25,925 nucleotides of DNA. Origin: an uncultured Gammaproteobacteria bacterium. Lineage in GTDB: Bacteria; Pseudomonadota; Gammaproteobacteria; Chromatiales; Chromatiaceae. Each line of letters begins with the position of its first letter. The first letter of the stretch is position 1. Where the stretch lies: NCBI GenBank assembly GCA_937926265.1, contig CALAZS010000010.1:1-25925 (forward strand), read 5' to 3'. The translations under genes were made by a program, and so were the position numbers. Below the pieces are notes generated by a model, which made no database searches, was not told the origin of the DNA, and worked only from the letters and a program-made list of their open reading frames with translations. Positions 1 to 6,165 of the stretch are shown piece by piece.

Positions 1-5
1 GTCAC

Positions 6-923
6 TCATAATTGACTGGCTATGTAGGCCTCAATTTCCTGTCGCATTTTTTGATCCGGCATAACACCGTACATGGCATTCATGTTTTCACTCAGATGAT
101 CAATACGACTGGTAGCAGGTATTGCACAAGTCACAGCAGGATGTGAAACGATGTACTTTAACAACAATGTCGCCCAGTTATCACATTGGATATCTTTGGC
201 AAAAGCGGGCAATGGTTTTGTTTTAGCCCAGTCCACCAGGTCGCCCCGCTGAAAAGGCCTGTTGGATATGAAGGCAATACCCCGCTCTCTGGCAACAGGT
301 AAAATACGCTGCTCCACTTCGCGGTCAAGCACATTATATGTTGCCTGAACAAAATCAATCGGTTGATTAAGCATTATCTGTTCAAGTTCCCGGTGACGTC
401 TTCCATGCGAGGTCGTCACACCAACATATTTCAGCCTGCCCTGTTTTTTCATTTCAAATAATGTTTCAAGGTGACCTTCCCAGGACAATAAATTATGAAC
501 CTGTAACAGGTTAAACTGGTCGAGTTTCCATAACTCCCTGGAGGTTTCGATCTCGCCGGGTCCATCGTCAATTGATGAAGTCCATACTTTCGTAGCTGAG
601 AACAGGCCATCTTTCTGCTTAATGCGTTCAAGGCAATAACCAAGGTTCCTTTCCGATGCCCCGTACATGGGTGATGAATCAACCATTCCTCCGCCAAGTT
701 CAAAAAATGTTTTAAGTAATTGCGTTCTCTGTAAAAGTACTTCGGTATCGTGCACAACATTAAAGTTCACAAAAGTACCCAGGCCAATTGCGGGAATTTT
801 TTTGCCCGTTGATGGGATTATTTTTGAGAAGGCTTCTGCATTTTGTCTTGTGAACCCCGGGGATATAAGCCCGGAAATAAGCAGACCTGATGCCGCTCCA
901 ATAAATTGACGTCTCGTTATCAT
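6..923 (-). CDS. Tat-exported aldo/keto reductase
   Basis: A 305-residue protein of the aldo/keto reductase superfamily, NAD(P)H-linked oxidoreductases with a TIM-barrel fold. The N-terminus (MITRRQFIG followed by a hydrophobic stretch to about residue 23) is a twin-arginine signal, so the protein is probably exported folded, with cofactor, to the periplasm. The AKR tetrad is visible: D82 and Y87 in VDSSPMYG, K112 in SATKVW and H143 in LLQVHNL. The C-terminal half has the usual barrel motifs, including an ATSR segment typical of the phosphate-binding region. The ATG start has an AGG about 8 bp upstream on the minus strand. It is divergent from the cupin gene, with about 120 bp between them. 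The substrate cannot be told. The family call is firm; the Tat export is inferred from the signal only. Confidence 0.9.
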   Translation of the reverse strand: MITRRQFIGAASGLLISGLISPGFTRQNAEAFSKIIPSTGKKIPAIGLGTFVNFNVVHDTEVLLQRTQLLKTFFELGGGMVDSSPMYGASERNLGYCLERIKQKDGLFSATKVWTSSIDDGPGEIETSRELWKLDQFNLLQVHNLLSWEGHLETLFEMKKQGRLKYVGVTTSHGRRHRELEQIMLNQPIDFVQATYNVLDREVEQRILPVARERGIAFISNRPFQRGDLVDWAKTKPLPAFAKDIQCDNWATLLLKYIVSHPAVTCAIPATSRIDHLSENMNAMYGVMPDQKMRQEIEAYIASQL

Positions 924-1045
924 CAGTTACCTGTTTAGATCATAGCTATTAACTTCATAATAGTAGACCATTAAAGCCTGCGGATATGTAACAATAGCTT
1001 TATGGTTATTTATCTACTTCTGCTTGGGAGAAGGCTGCTGCTACC

Positions 1046-1738
1046 ATGAACCATGAAGCTAAAATCAGTCATGATCATGAATCAATCAAGATGAACATGG
1101 ACTTTTCAAAACAGGTTGTCATCAACACCCTTCAACAGGAATGGATCGCCAGCCCAAGCAGTAATGTCTTCAGAAAGCCTCTCGAGCGGGAAGCAGCCGA
1201 ATTTGGCCACACTTCAAGTATTGTGCGTTTCGGACCTGATTCTTTTTTTCCTCCACACACTCACCCGCTTGGTGAAGAAATCCTGGTACTTGATGGTGTT
1301 TTTTCAGATGAACGGGGAGATTATGAGGCTGGCACTTATATTCGCAATCCACCCAATTCAAGTCACTCACCATTCAGCAAAGAAGGATGCACACTGTTTG
1401 TAAAGCTGGATCAATTTAACCCCCAGGATAATGCCAGCGTCGTAATCGATACAAATTCAACACACTGGCTGCCCGGGCAAGGCAACCTGCAGGTTATGCC
1501 TCTTCATGAGTTCCAGGGAGAACACGTTGCCCTGGTAAAATGGCCTGCCAGGGAACAGTTCCAGCCACACACACATTTTGGCGGAGAAGAAATTTTTGTT
1601 TTGTCCGGTGAATTTAAAGACGAGTATGGCAACTATCCCGCTGGAACCTGGTTACGTAACCCACACATGAGCAAACACTTTCCTTTTGTAGAAGAGGAAA
1701 CTGTCATTTGGGTGAAAGTCGGCCACTTACCTTTTTGA
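1046..1738 (+). CDS. ChrR-type double-cupin protein without anti-sigma domain
   Basis: A 230-residue protein with two tandem cupin domains of the type found at the C-terminus of the anti-sigma factor ChrR. Cupin 1 (about residues 18-125) has H71, H73, E77 and H107. Cupin 2 (about 132-230) has H175, H177, E181 and H211. Both therefore keep a complete three-His/one-Glu metal site, and GEEI(L/F)VL and AGT(Y/W)(I/L)RNP recur in each half, which points to an internal duplication. The N-terminal zinc-binding anti-sigma domain of true ChrR is absent, and no ECF sigma factor gene lies nearby, so it is unlikely to be an anti-sigma factor. An internal ATG at 1091 or 1097 (MNMDFSK) is an alternative start that matches where the domain begins. 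A role in sensing or detoxifying reactive oxygen is possible but unproven. Confidence 0.85.
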   Translation: MNHEAKISHDHESIKMNMDFSKQVVINTLQQEWIASPSSNVFRKPLEREAAEFGHTSSIVRFGPDSFFPPHTHPLGEEILVLDGVFSDERGDYEAGTYIRNPPNSSHSPFSKEGCTLFVKLDQFNPQDNASVVIDTNSTHWLPGQGNLQVMPLHEFQGEHVALVKWPAREQFQPHTHFGGEEIFVLSGEFKDEYGNYPAGTWLRNPHMSKHFPFVEEETVIWVKVGHLPF

Positions 1739-1768
1739 AGTTTATTTCAGAAAGCACCCTCTACAAGA

Positions 1769-2653
1769 TTATTCGAAATCAAGCAGTTGAATAGATTCAT
1801 GCAAGAATGGATCAGTTGTAAAAATAACACCTGATTGATTCATAAAGGTTGTTTTCTGTTGATTCAGATCAAGAGACTTTCCCTTAAAACCAGAAGCGTA
1901 TGCCCCTATTTCGTTAAACAGACAGGTCACTGCGGCAAAGTCCCATAAACTTCCTCCACCCTGCTGAGGTTTAGGTAATTTAAAATAACAGGCAGGGGCA
2001 TGTTCAAGAACCCAACAGCTATTCATTACAGCCCCGCCTTTTTCGACTGTATCTATTCCTGTCGCATCCATGCTGTGTGCAATACTTTGAAATTTCCCAA
2101 GCAATTCCCTGAAGAAAGGTTTTTCTATCAAACCACGATCACAAACCAGTGTAAGCGGTTTCCCGGCGAGAGATATTTTGTTCGGTAAAGTCCAATTTTC
2201 ACCATTACGAAAAGCTCCCTGCCCTCGAACTGCTGAATAGGTTTTTTTTGAGACAGGGTCATAAACTACCCCAATAATACTTTCACCTTTTCTTGACACC
2301 AGCCCAATGGAAACAGCATACCCTGCAACACCTTTGATAAAAGACAGCGTGCCATCTAAAGGGTCTATGCACCAGAAATAATCTTTCTCAAAACGCGATC
2401 CATCATCAGACTGCTCTTCGGTCAACAGTCCCAAATCAAACTCTTCAAAGGTAGGCTGTAATTGATTGATTATTGTTTTTTCACAAAGAAGGTCAACTTC
2501 GGTCACAACCTGGGAAGCCTGGGTGTCACCACCAGCTTTGGATTTCACTTCCAGCGCTTTGTTTGCATAGGCATCAATAACCTGTCCTGCCTGTTGTGCA
2601 GCAACAATTGCACAATCTTTTAGATAAGCAAGATTTTCAGGCGATAGCTTCAT
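1769..2653 (-). CDS. Inositol monophosphatase family phosphatase (CysQ/SuhB-like)
   Basis: A 294-residue Mg-dependent, Li-sensitive-type phosphatase of the inositol monophosphatase superfamily, which acts on inositol phosphates, 3'-phosphoadenosine 5'-phosphate or related small phosphates in the cytoplasm. The signature metal ligands are visible: the E79/E80 pair in LLTEE, the D97-P-L-D100-G-T motif in WCIDPLDGT, and the C-terminal WDFAAVTCL that carries the last Asp. Length is normal or slightly long for the family. Its ATG overlaps the stop of the upstream kinase gene by 4 bp (ATGA), so the two are translationally coupled. That pairing suggests opposite or successive steps on one phosphorylated metabolite. 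Whether it is a CysQ-type nucleotidase or an inositol phosphatase cannot be decided from motifs. Confidence 0.87.
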   Translation of the reverse strand: MKLSPENLAYLKDCAIVAAQQAGQVIDAYANKALEVKSKAGGDTQASQVVTEVDLLCEKTIINQLQPTFEEFDLGLLTEEQSDDGSRFEKDYFWCIDPLDGTLSFIKGVAGYAVSIGLVSRKGESIIGVVYDPVSKKTYSAVRGQGAFRNGENWTLPNKISLAGKPLTLVCDRGLIEKPFFRELLGKFQSIAHSMDATGIDTVEKGGAVMNSCWVLEHAPACYFKLPKPQQGGGSLWDFAAVTCLFNEIGAYASGFKGKSLDLNQQKTTFMNQSGVIFTTDPFLHESIQLLDFE

Positions 2654-3633
2654 GGGTTTTCTTTATTCATGTTTTTAATAACTTCCCGCGCCATACGCTC
2701 ACTGTATCCATGGATCTTCCAATGCCCGGGGCTCCAGCCTTTCACAAAACGGTGAAAATCTGTCCAGGCAACCGGGTAAAGTGCCCGCCAATGGGTTTCC
2801 AGGTCATTTAAATCAACCTGAACCCGCCTTTTACTCACTGCATCCAGCAAACTATTGAAATAGTAATCAAGCAACTGTTTTTCATAACGTTCACATTCTT
2901 CTTCATACAGACAACTGCCAATAAAGTAAGCAACATCTTTCATACCACAACCGCCACCAATATACTGAAAATCAACCGCTGCCACCTGCCCTGATGAACT
3001 GAAACAAAAGTTCGCCAGTTTGGCATCACCATGTACAAAAGTTAAATAGCGGGTGGCATTAAGTTTTTCATCAATTTTGGCGGCCGCGGATTTTAATTCC
3101 GTATCATCCAGCACCGCCAACTCATCAGGCCTGGTATCAAGGTGCCAGTAAGTGCCTATAGGCCATAGTCCAGTTGGTACCTGGCCTAAAAAAAGCGCAT
3201 GAAAATTTGCCAGCCAGTGCAAACAGGTTTGCATATCGTCTAATGAAACACTCTGCTTTCGTACTGGGAAGCCGCTGGCATCAAGATCTTCCAGCACCAT
3301 GAGAAACTCTTCTTCTGAATCCTGCAATGCAAAACACGCTGGTACGCGACAACTCTCGTCACAACGCTCAGACCAGTCACGATACCAGGCACTTTCTACA
3401 TGATAGGAGCGCACCTTGCGCTGATGCGAAAGGTCTGTAGCCCATCCCCGGGGATGATGGGCCTTATCCGGTAATTTGACATGCTTGATGATAATTGTTT
3501 CAACTTCAGCACCAACCAGGCCATATCGCATGATCTTGCCGTAACCACTCCATAAGGTCTGGATATCTTCGATATGAAATATCGAGTCAGCGTTAAGCGC
3601 CTTGCAGGCAAGCTGTTTAAAGTTCTGATTCAT
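2650..3633 (-). CDS. Aminoglycoside/choline-kinase-like phosphotransferase (EcKinase-like)
   Basis: A 327-residue protein with the protein-kinase-like fold of small-molecule kinases (APH, choline kinase and ecdysteroid-kinase-like groups). K50 in TIIIKHV is the likely ATP lysine, FLMVLEDLD around residue 115 is the hinge, and FVHGDAKLANF (H201, D203, N208) is the Brenner-type catalytic motif. AAVDFQYIGGG (D221) is the metal-binding DFG equivalent. These indicate ATP-dependent phosphorylation of a small alcohol. The DFQ form and the CGMKDVAYF segment fit the EcKinase/DUF1679-like group better than antibiotic kinases. It is first in a two-gene unit with the phosphatase. The substrate is unknown and no resistance function should be inferred. 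Confidence 0.82.
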   Translation of the reverse strand: MNQNFKQLACKALNADSIFHIEDIQTLWSGYGKIMRYGLVGAEVETIIIKHVKLPDKAHHPRGWATDLSHQRKVRSYHVESAWYRDWSERCDESCRVPACFALQDSEEEFLMVLEDLDASGFPVRKQSVSLDDMQTCLHWLANFHALFLGQVPTGLWPIGTYWHLDTRPDELAVLDDTELKSAAAKIDEKLNATRYLTFVHGDAKLANFCFSSSGQVAAVDFQYIGGGCGMKDVAYFIGSCLYEEECERYEKQLLDYYFNSLLDAVSKRRVQVDLNDLETHWRALYPVAWTDFHRFVKGWSPGHWKIHGYSERMAREVIKNMNKENP

Positions 3634-3747
3634 AAAGGAAAATTTCGATTTTATGTTATAAATTTAAATTTTAAATAGGTATTTGATTGTTATTTTAAAC
3701 TCAATATATAAGTATATCGTTATGATATATGAAATGAGATTTACCCC

Positions 3748-3969
3748 ATGAAAGAAATCGAATGGAATTTGTTTGATATTCGCCTGATTAATGATTTTCT
3801 CATTATTAAAAGTGATCGAATTTTCAAGTCTCCCCTGGATAAGAACAGATTGTATCGAGCCTGTTATGCTTTACCATCCTGCCCCAGTCAAATGAACGAG
3901 TGGGTAAAAACCTGGTTGGATAATGACGAAGAGCACAATTTATACAAATTAGTGTCTTCAATACAATAG
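3748..3969 (+). CDS. Small protein of unknown function (73 aa)
   Basis: A short reading frame with an ATG start, divergent from the kinase gene across a 114-bp very AT-rich spacer. The product is a soluble, mixed-charge protein with no membrane segment or signal peptide; it contains two Cys (CYALPSC, a CX5C spacing) and ends in an acidic then hydrophobic helix-like stretch. I do not recognise a family. The ribosome binding site is weak (GAG about 10 bp upstream). Composition looks protein-like, with no low-complexity, but at this length a chance frame cannot be excluded. Confidence 0.45.
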   Translation: MKEIEWNLFDIRLINDFLIIKSDRIFKSPLDKNRLYRACYALPSCPSQMNEWVKTWLDNDEEHNLYKLVSSIQ

Positions 3970-4160
3970 TTTCTGTTTAAGCCAGTCCAGCAGCCAAAAA
4001 CATATCCAAAGCCGATCGTTTCTGGCTGATGCAACCCCTTTGTTCCGATTGCATATAAAAATAATTTGAAGTTTGCTCATTTAATCATTGAGCTGTTGCT
4101 TCGCCACTTGTAATTATCTTTTCAAGACCCGTCTGCCCAGGCGGCCGTATTGAATTATTT

Positions 4161-4175
4161 CAATGTTAAACATTG
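4161..4175. promoter_or_regulatory. Perfect 15-bp palindrome at the start of the copper operon
   Basis: CAATGTT-A-AACATTG has 7-bp perfect arms around a single central base and sits 6 bp before the ATG of the first gene of the copper-delivery operon. A possible TTG start would lie inside it. Position and symmetry suggest an operator for a dimeric regulator. It does not match a copper regulator box that I can name, such as CueR or CopY. Confidence 0.4.
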
Positions 4176-4181
4176 TTTTTC

Positions 4182-4724
4182 ATGGCAGCATATTCGATTT
4201 ACGCTGACCAGCATTTGACTTTGAACACGATTAATTCGAACAAAAAATACCTTTATGCATTTGTTGTAGGGCTATTTGTGGCAGCCCAGATCATACTTTA
4301 CTTGTTCGGCAAGGATTTTCTTCAACCCGCTAAAAACTCCATTATAGAAACAGCAGTCATTAACCCAGACTGCAACCTTCAAAAAACGCCATGCGAGGCG
4401 AATTTCTCTGAAAATGTCAAAATCACCTTCTCATTATCGCCACGCCCGATAAAACCGCTTGTTCCTTTGAATATTGATGTATCCATTGAAAAACTCGAGA
4501 TCGAAAACGTTCATGTGCAATTTGAAGGAATCGACATGTACATGGGGTACTACCGACCTGAGCTATCAATCAGGAATAAAGATAACAACAAAGTAAATTA
4601 CGAGGGAAATGCAACCTTGTCTGTATGCACACTGGATGAAATGCCCTGGCAAGCAAATGTCATATTAACCACTGACCAGGGCATTTATGTCGCTCCGTTT
4701 CAGTTCGTAGTGAGTAAATCATGA
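4182..4724 (+). CDS. Membrane-anchored periplasmic protein, first gene of copper operon
   Basis: About 180 residues from ATG 4182; a TTG at 4173 would add three residues but lies in the palindrome. One transmembrane helix near the N-terminus (around residues 22-42) is followed by a periplasmic domain of about 130 residues with a predicted beta-rich character. Features include two Cys close together just after the membrane (CNLQKTPC), a later lone Cys, and a methionine cluster GIDMYMGYYR. It overlaps the SCO gene by 4 bp (ATGA), so it is probably co-translated with it. I do not recognise a named family; the MxMG(x)2R-type segment and the location suggest a helper in copper handling or oxidase assembly. 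That role is inference from neighbours. Confidence 0.7.
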   Translation: MAAYSIYADQHLTLNTINSNKKYLYAFVVGLFVAAQIILYLFGKDFLQPAKNSIIETAVINPDCNLQKTPCEANFSENVKITFSLSPRPIKPLVPLNIDVSIEKLEIENVHVQFEGIDMYMGYYRPELSIRNKDNNKVNYEGNATLSVCTLDEMPWQANVILTTDQGIYVAPFQFVVSKS

Positions 4725-5305
4725 AAAAGATAATTTTTATATTGACCGTCATTTCGTTTATTGCTCTGACTGCGATAATTTATTTAAACGAATCACCTGA
4801 ACAACTGTCACTCACTGAGCCACCCCAAGGTGGTGATTTTGTATTGAATACCCAAGAAGGAAAGTTCAGCCTTGAAAAGCAACGTGGCAAAGTTGTTTTG
4901 ATTTATTTTGGTTATACATTCTGTCCTGATATTTGCCCTACAAACTTATCTTTAATGGCGCAGGCTTTAAATGAATTGTCTGAGTCAGAACTCAACGAAG
5001 TAGTGCCCGTCTTTATCAGTGTCGACCCTGAGCGGGATACAGTAGATCAATTGCATAATTACACCAATTATTTTCATTCCAGAATTCTTGGCATGACTGG
5101 TTCAGAAGCATCGATTGCAAAAATTTCACAACAATATGGTGCTGCCTATCAGAAAGTGACAGGTGAATCTGATGGCGGCTACCTGATCGACCATTCATCC
5201 TTTACATACCTGGTCGATAAACACGGCAACCTCGCAGAAATCTTCCCACACGCAACTGACCCGATGGTCATGATTGAATCAATTCGCAAATTATTACAAT
5301 ACTAA
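4721..5305 (+). CDS. SCO1/SenC/PrrC family copper chaperone
   Basis: A 194-residue thioredoxin-fold protein anchored by an N-terminal helix (about residues 3-21) with its domain in the periplasm. The Cu-binding and redox motif CPDIC (C68, C72) in FGYTFCPDICPT and the conserved H158 in LIDHSSFTYLVD form the usual SCO copper site. VDPERD around residue 101 is also typical. Family members deliver copper to, or reduce, the CuA site of cytochrome c oxidase subunit II. Length is standard. It overlaps the upstream gene by 4 bp and lies about 20 bp before the PCuAC gene, matching the known SCO-PCuAC partnership in CuA maturation. No oxidase subunit gene is in the window. Confidence 0.93.
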   Translation: MKKIIFILTVISFIALTAIIYLNESPEQLSLTEPPQGGDFVLNTQEGKFSLEKQRGKVVLIYFGYTFCPDICPTNLSLMAQALNELSESELNEVVPVFISVDPERDTVDQLHNYTNYFHSRILGMTGSEASIAKISQQYGAAYQKVTGESDGGYLIDHSSFTYLVDKHGNLAEIFPHATDPMVMIESIRKLLQY

Positions 5306-5313
5306 TCATTATC

Positions 5314-5318
5314 AGGAG
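5314..5318 (+). promoter_or_regulatory. Ribosome binding site of the PCuAC gene
   Basis: AGGAG lies 8 bp before ATG 5327, the strongest Shine-Dalgarno sequence in this operon. It supports the chosen start, which would otherwise be in doubt because the product has an unusually long N-terminus before its signal peptide. Confidence 0.75.
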
Positions 5319-5326
5319 TACCAATA

Positions 5327-5875
5327 ATGAATAAGCCACATAAACAAACTATTTTTTCAGCATCTTTCTTGCCTGATTTTTTACCTGGTCGTTTAGCTGT
5401 CTTTTTGATGGGCTTTTTTATAGGCTTTGTTCTGATCTTCAGTTCAGATGCGTTTGCTGAATCTTCAGACAATCAAAACTCTTCAGTCCAGGTTTCTGAC
5501 AGTTATGTGCGTACAGTGCCACCGGGGCAAAAGAATACCGGAGTTTTTATGACCTTAACCAACGTAACTGATTCAACTAAAAGTATCGTTAATGCTAAAA
5601 GTTCAGCGGCAGAAATCGTGGAGCTACATACTCATATCAATGAAGATGGCATGATGAGAATGCGGCAGATTGAAAAAATTGACATACCCGCAAAAGGCAT
5701 GACGATACTTAAACCAGGTGGATTGCATGTTATGTTGATTGGGCTTAAGCAGGAAATTGTCGAAGGGAAACCTGTTGGAATCACTTTAGAATATGAAAAC
5801 GGTGAAACACAGGAAATTCAGGCAATAGGAAAAAAATTACAAATGAAAATGCCGAAAATGGGAATGAAGCACTAG
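5327..5875 (+). CDS. PCuAC copper chaperone (DUF461 family)
   Basis: A 182-residue periplasmic copper chaperone. The family's Cu(I) motif H-X10-M-X21-H-X-M is exact: H101, M112, H134, M136. The long N-terminus (about 45 residues) holds a hydrophobic segment around 22-40 ending in AFA, probably a signal peptide with an extended n-region. The last ten residues are rich in Met and His (QMKMPKMGMKH), a possible second copper-binding tail of a kind seen in some PCuAC proteins. Known members hand Cu(I) to SCO or directly to CuA of cytochrome oxidase, which fits the SCO gene just upstream. Confidence 0.93.
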   Translation: MNKPHKQTIFSASFLPDFLPGRLAVFLMGFFIGFVLIFSSDAFAESSDNQNSSVQVSDSYVRTVPPGQKNTGVFMTLTNVTDSTKSIVNAKSSAAEIVELHTHINEDGMMRMRQIEKIDIPAKGMTILKPGGLHVMLIGLKQEIVEGKPVGITLEYENGETQEIQAIGKKLQMKMPKMGMKH

Positions 5876-5911
5876 AAAAATCAATCTTTGACGACTAACC
5901 CTGAAACCAGA

Positions 5912-5944
5912 CTGATACTGGGCTGATACTGGGCTGATACTGGG
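5912..5944. repeat. Three perfect 11-bp tandem repeats
   Basis: CTGATACTGGG occurs three times head to tail without mismatch, 36 bp after the PCuAC stop codon. The base before the array and the CT after it extend the pattern slightly. The copies do not form a strong hairpin alone, and no T-run follows, so this is a minisatellite-like array rather than a terminator. The rest of the 290-bp gap up to the histidine kinase holds the FNR-type promoter and no gene that I can support. Confidence 0.9.
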
Positions 5945-6064
5945 CTAAACCATTGCTTTTATTTCTTCATCGGCCAGGCAAGGCCCATCACCTGAAAAAG
6001 TCCGGGCCCAGCTGCTAAAGTTTTTTTATTGATCAAAACTCATTACAGGTTATTGTCTATTTAA

Positions 6065-6078
6065 TTGATATATATCAA
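6065..6078. promoter_or_regulatory. FNR/Anr-type box
   Basis: TTGAT-ATAT-ATCAA matches the FNR-family consensus TTGAT-N4-ATCAA at all ten defined positions, and the symmetry extends to an 18-bp perfect palindrome (6063-6080). Its centre at 6071.5 would be near -41 relative to a start predicted from the -10 hexamer at 6100-6105, which is class II activator geometry. The site implies control by an FNR/Anr/CRP-type regulator responding to oxygen or nitrogen oxides. Confidence 0.75.
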
Positions 6079-6099
6079 TTTATTATCCAGCCCATTAAA

Positions 6100-6105
6100 T
6101 ACAAT
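6100..6105 (+). promoter_or_regulatory. -10 element of the histidine kinase promoter
   Basis: TACAAT lies 21 bp after the right half of the FNR-type box and would give a transcript start near 6112, about 54 nt before the ATG at 6166. No good -35 hexamer is seen, as expected for a class II FNR-activated promoter where the activator covers the -35 region. The assignment is by spacing and sequence only. Confidence 0.5.
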
Positions 6106-6165
6106 AGATCTGAAACATTTTAAAATTAATCCAGTAAATGTAATCATTTCGATGATATTTAATGA

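Noticed and set aside
2650..3633. Antibiotic-resistance aminoglycoside kinase
   Set aside because: Only the general fold and catalytic motif are shared; the DFQ form and flanking motifs fit the EcKinase-like group, and the context is metabolic.
5982..6030. Terminator after the copper operon (GGCCC/GGGCC pair followed by a T-run)
   Set aside because: The stem is only 5 bp with a loop near 20 nt, and the T-run starts 12 bp after the stem, so it is not convincing.
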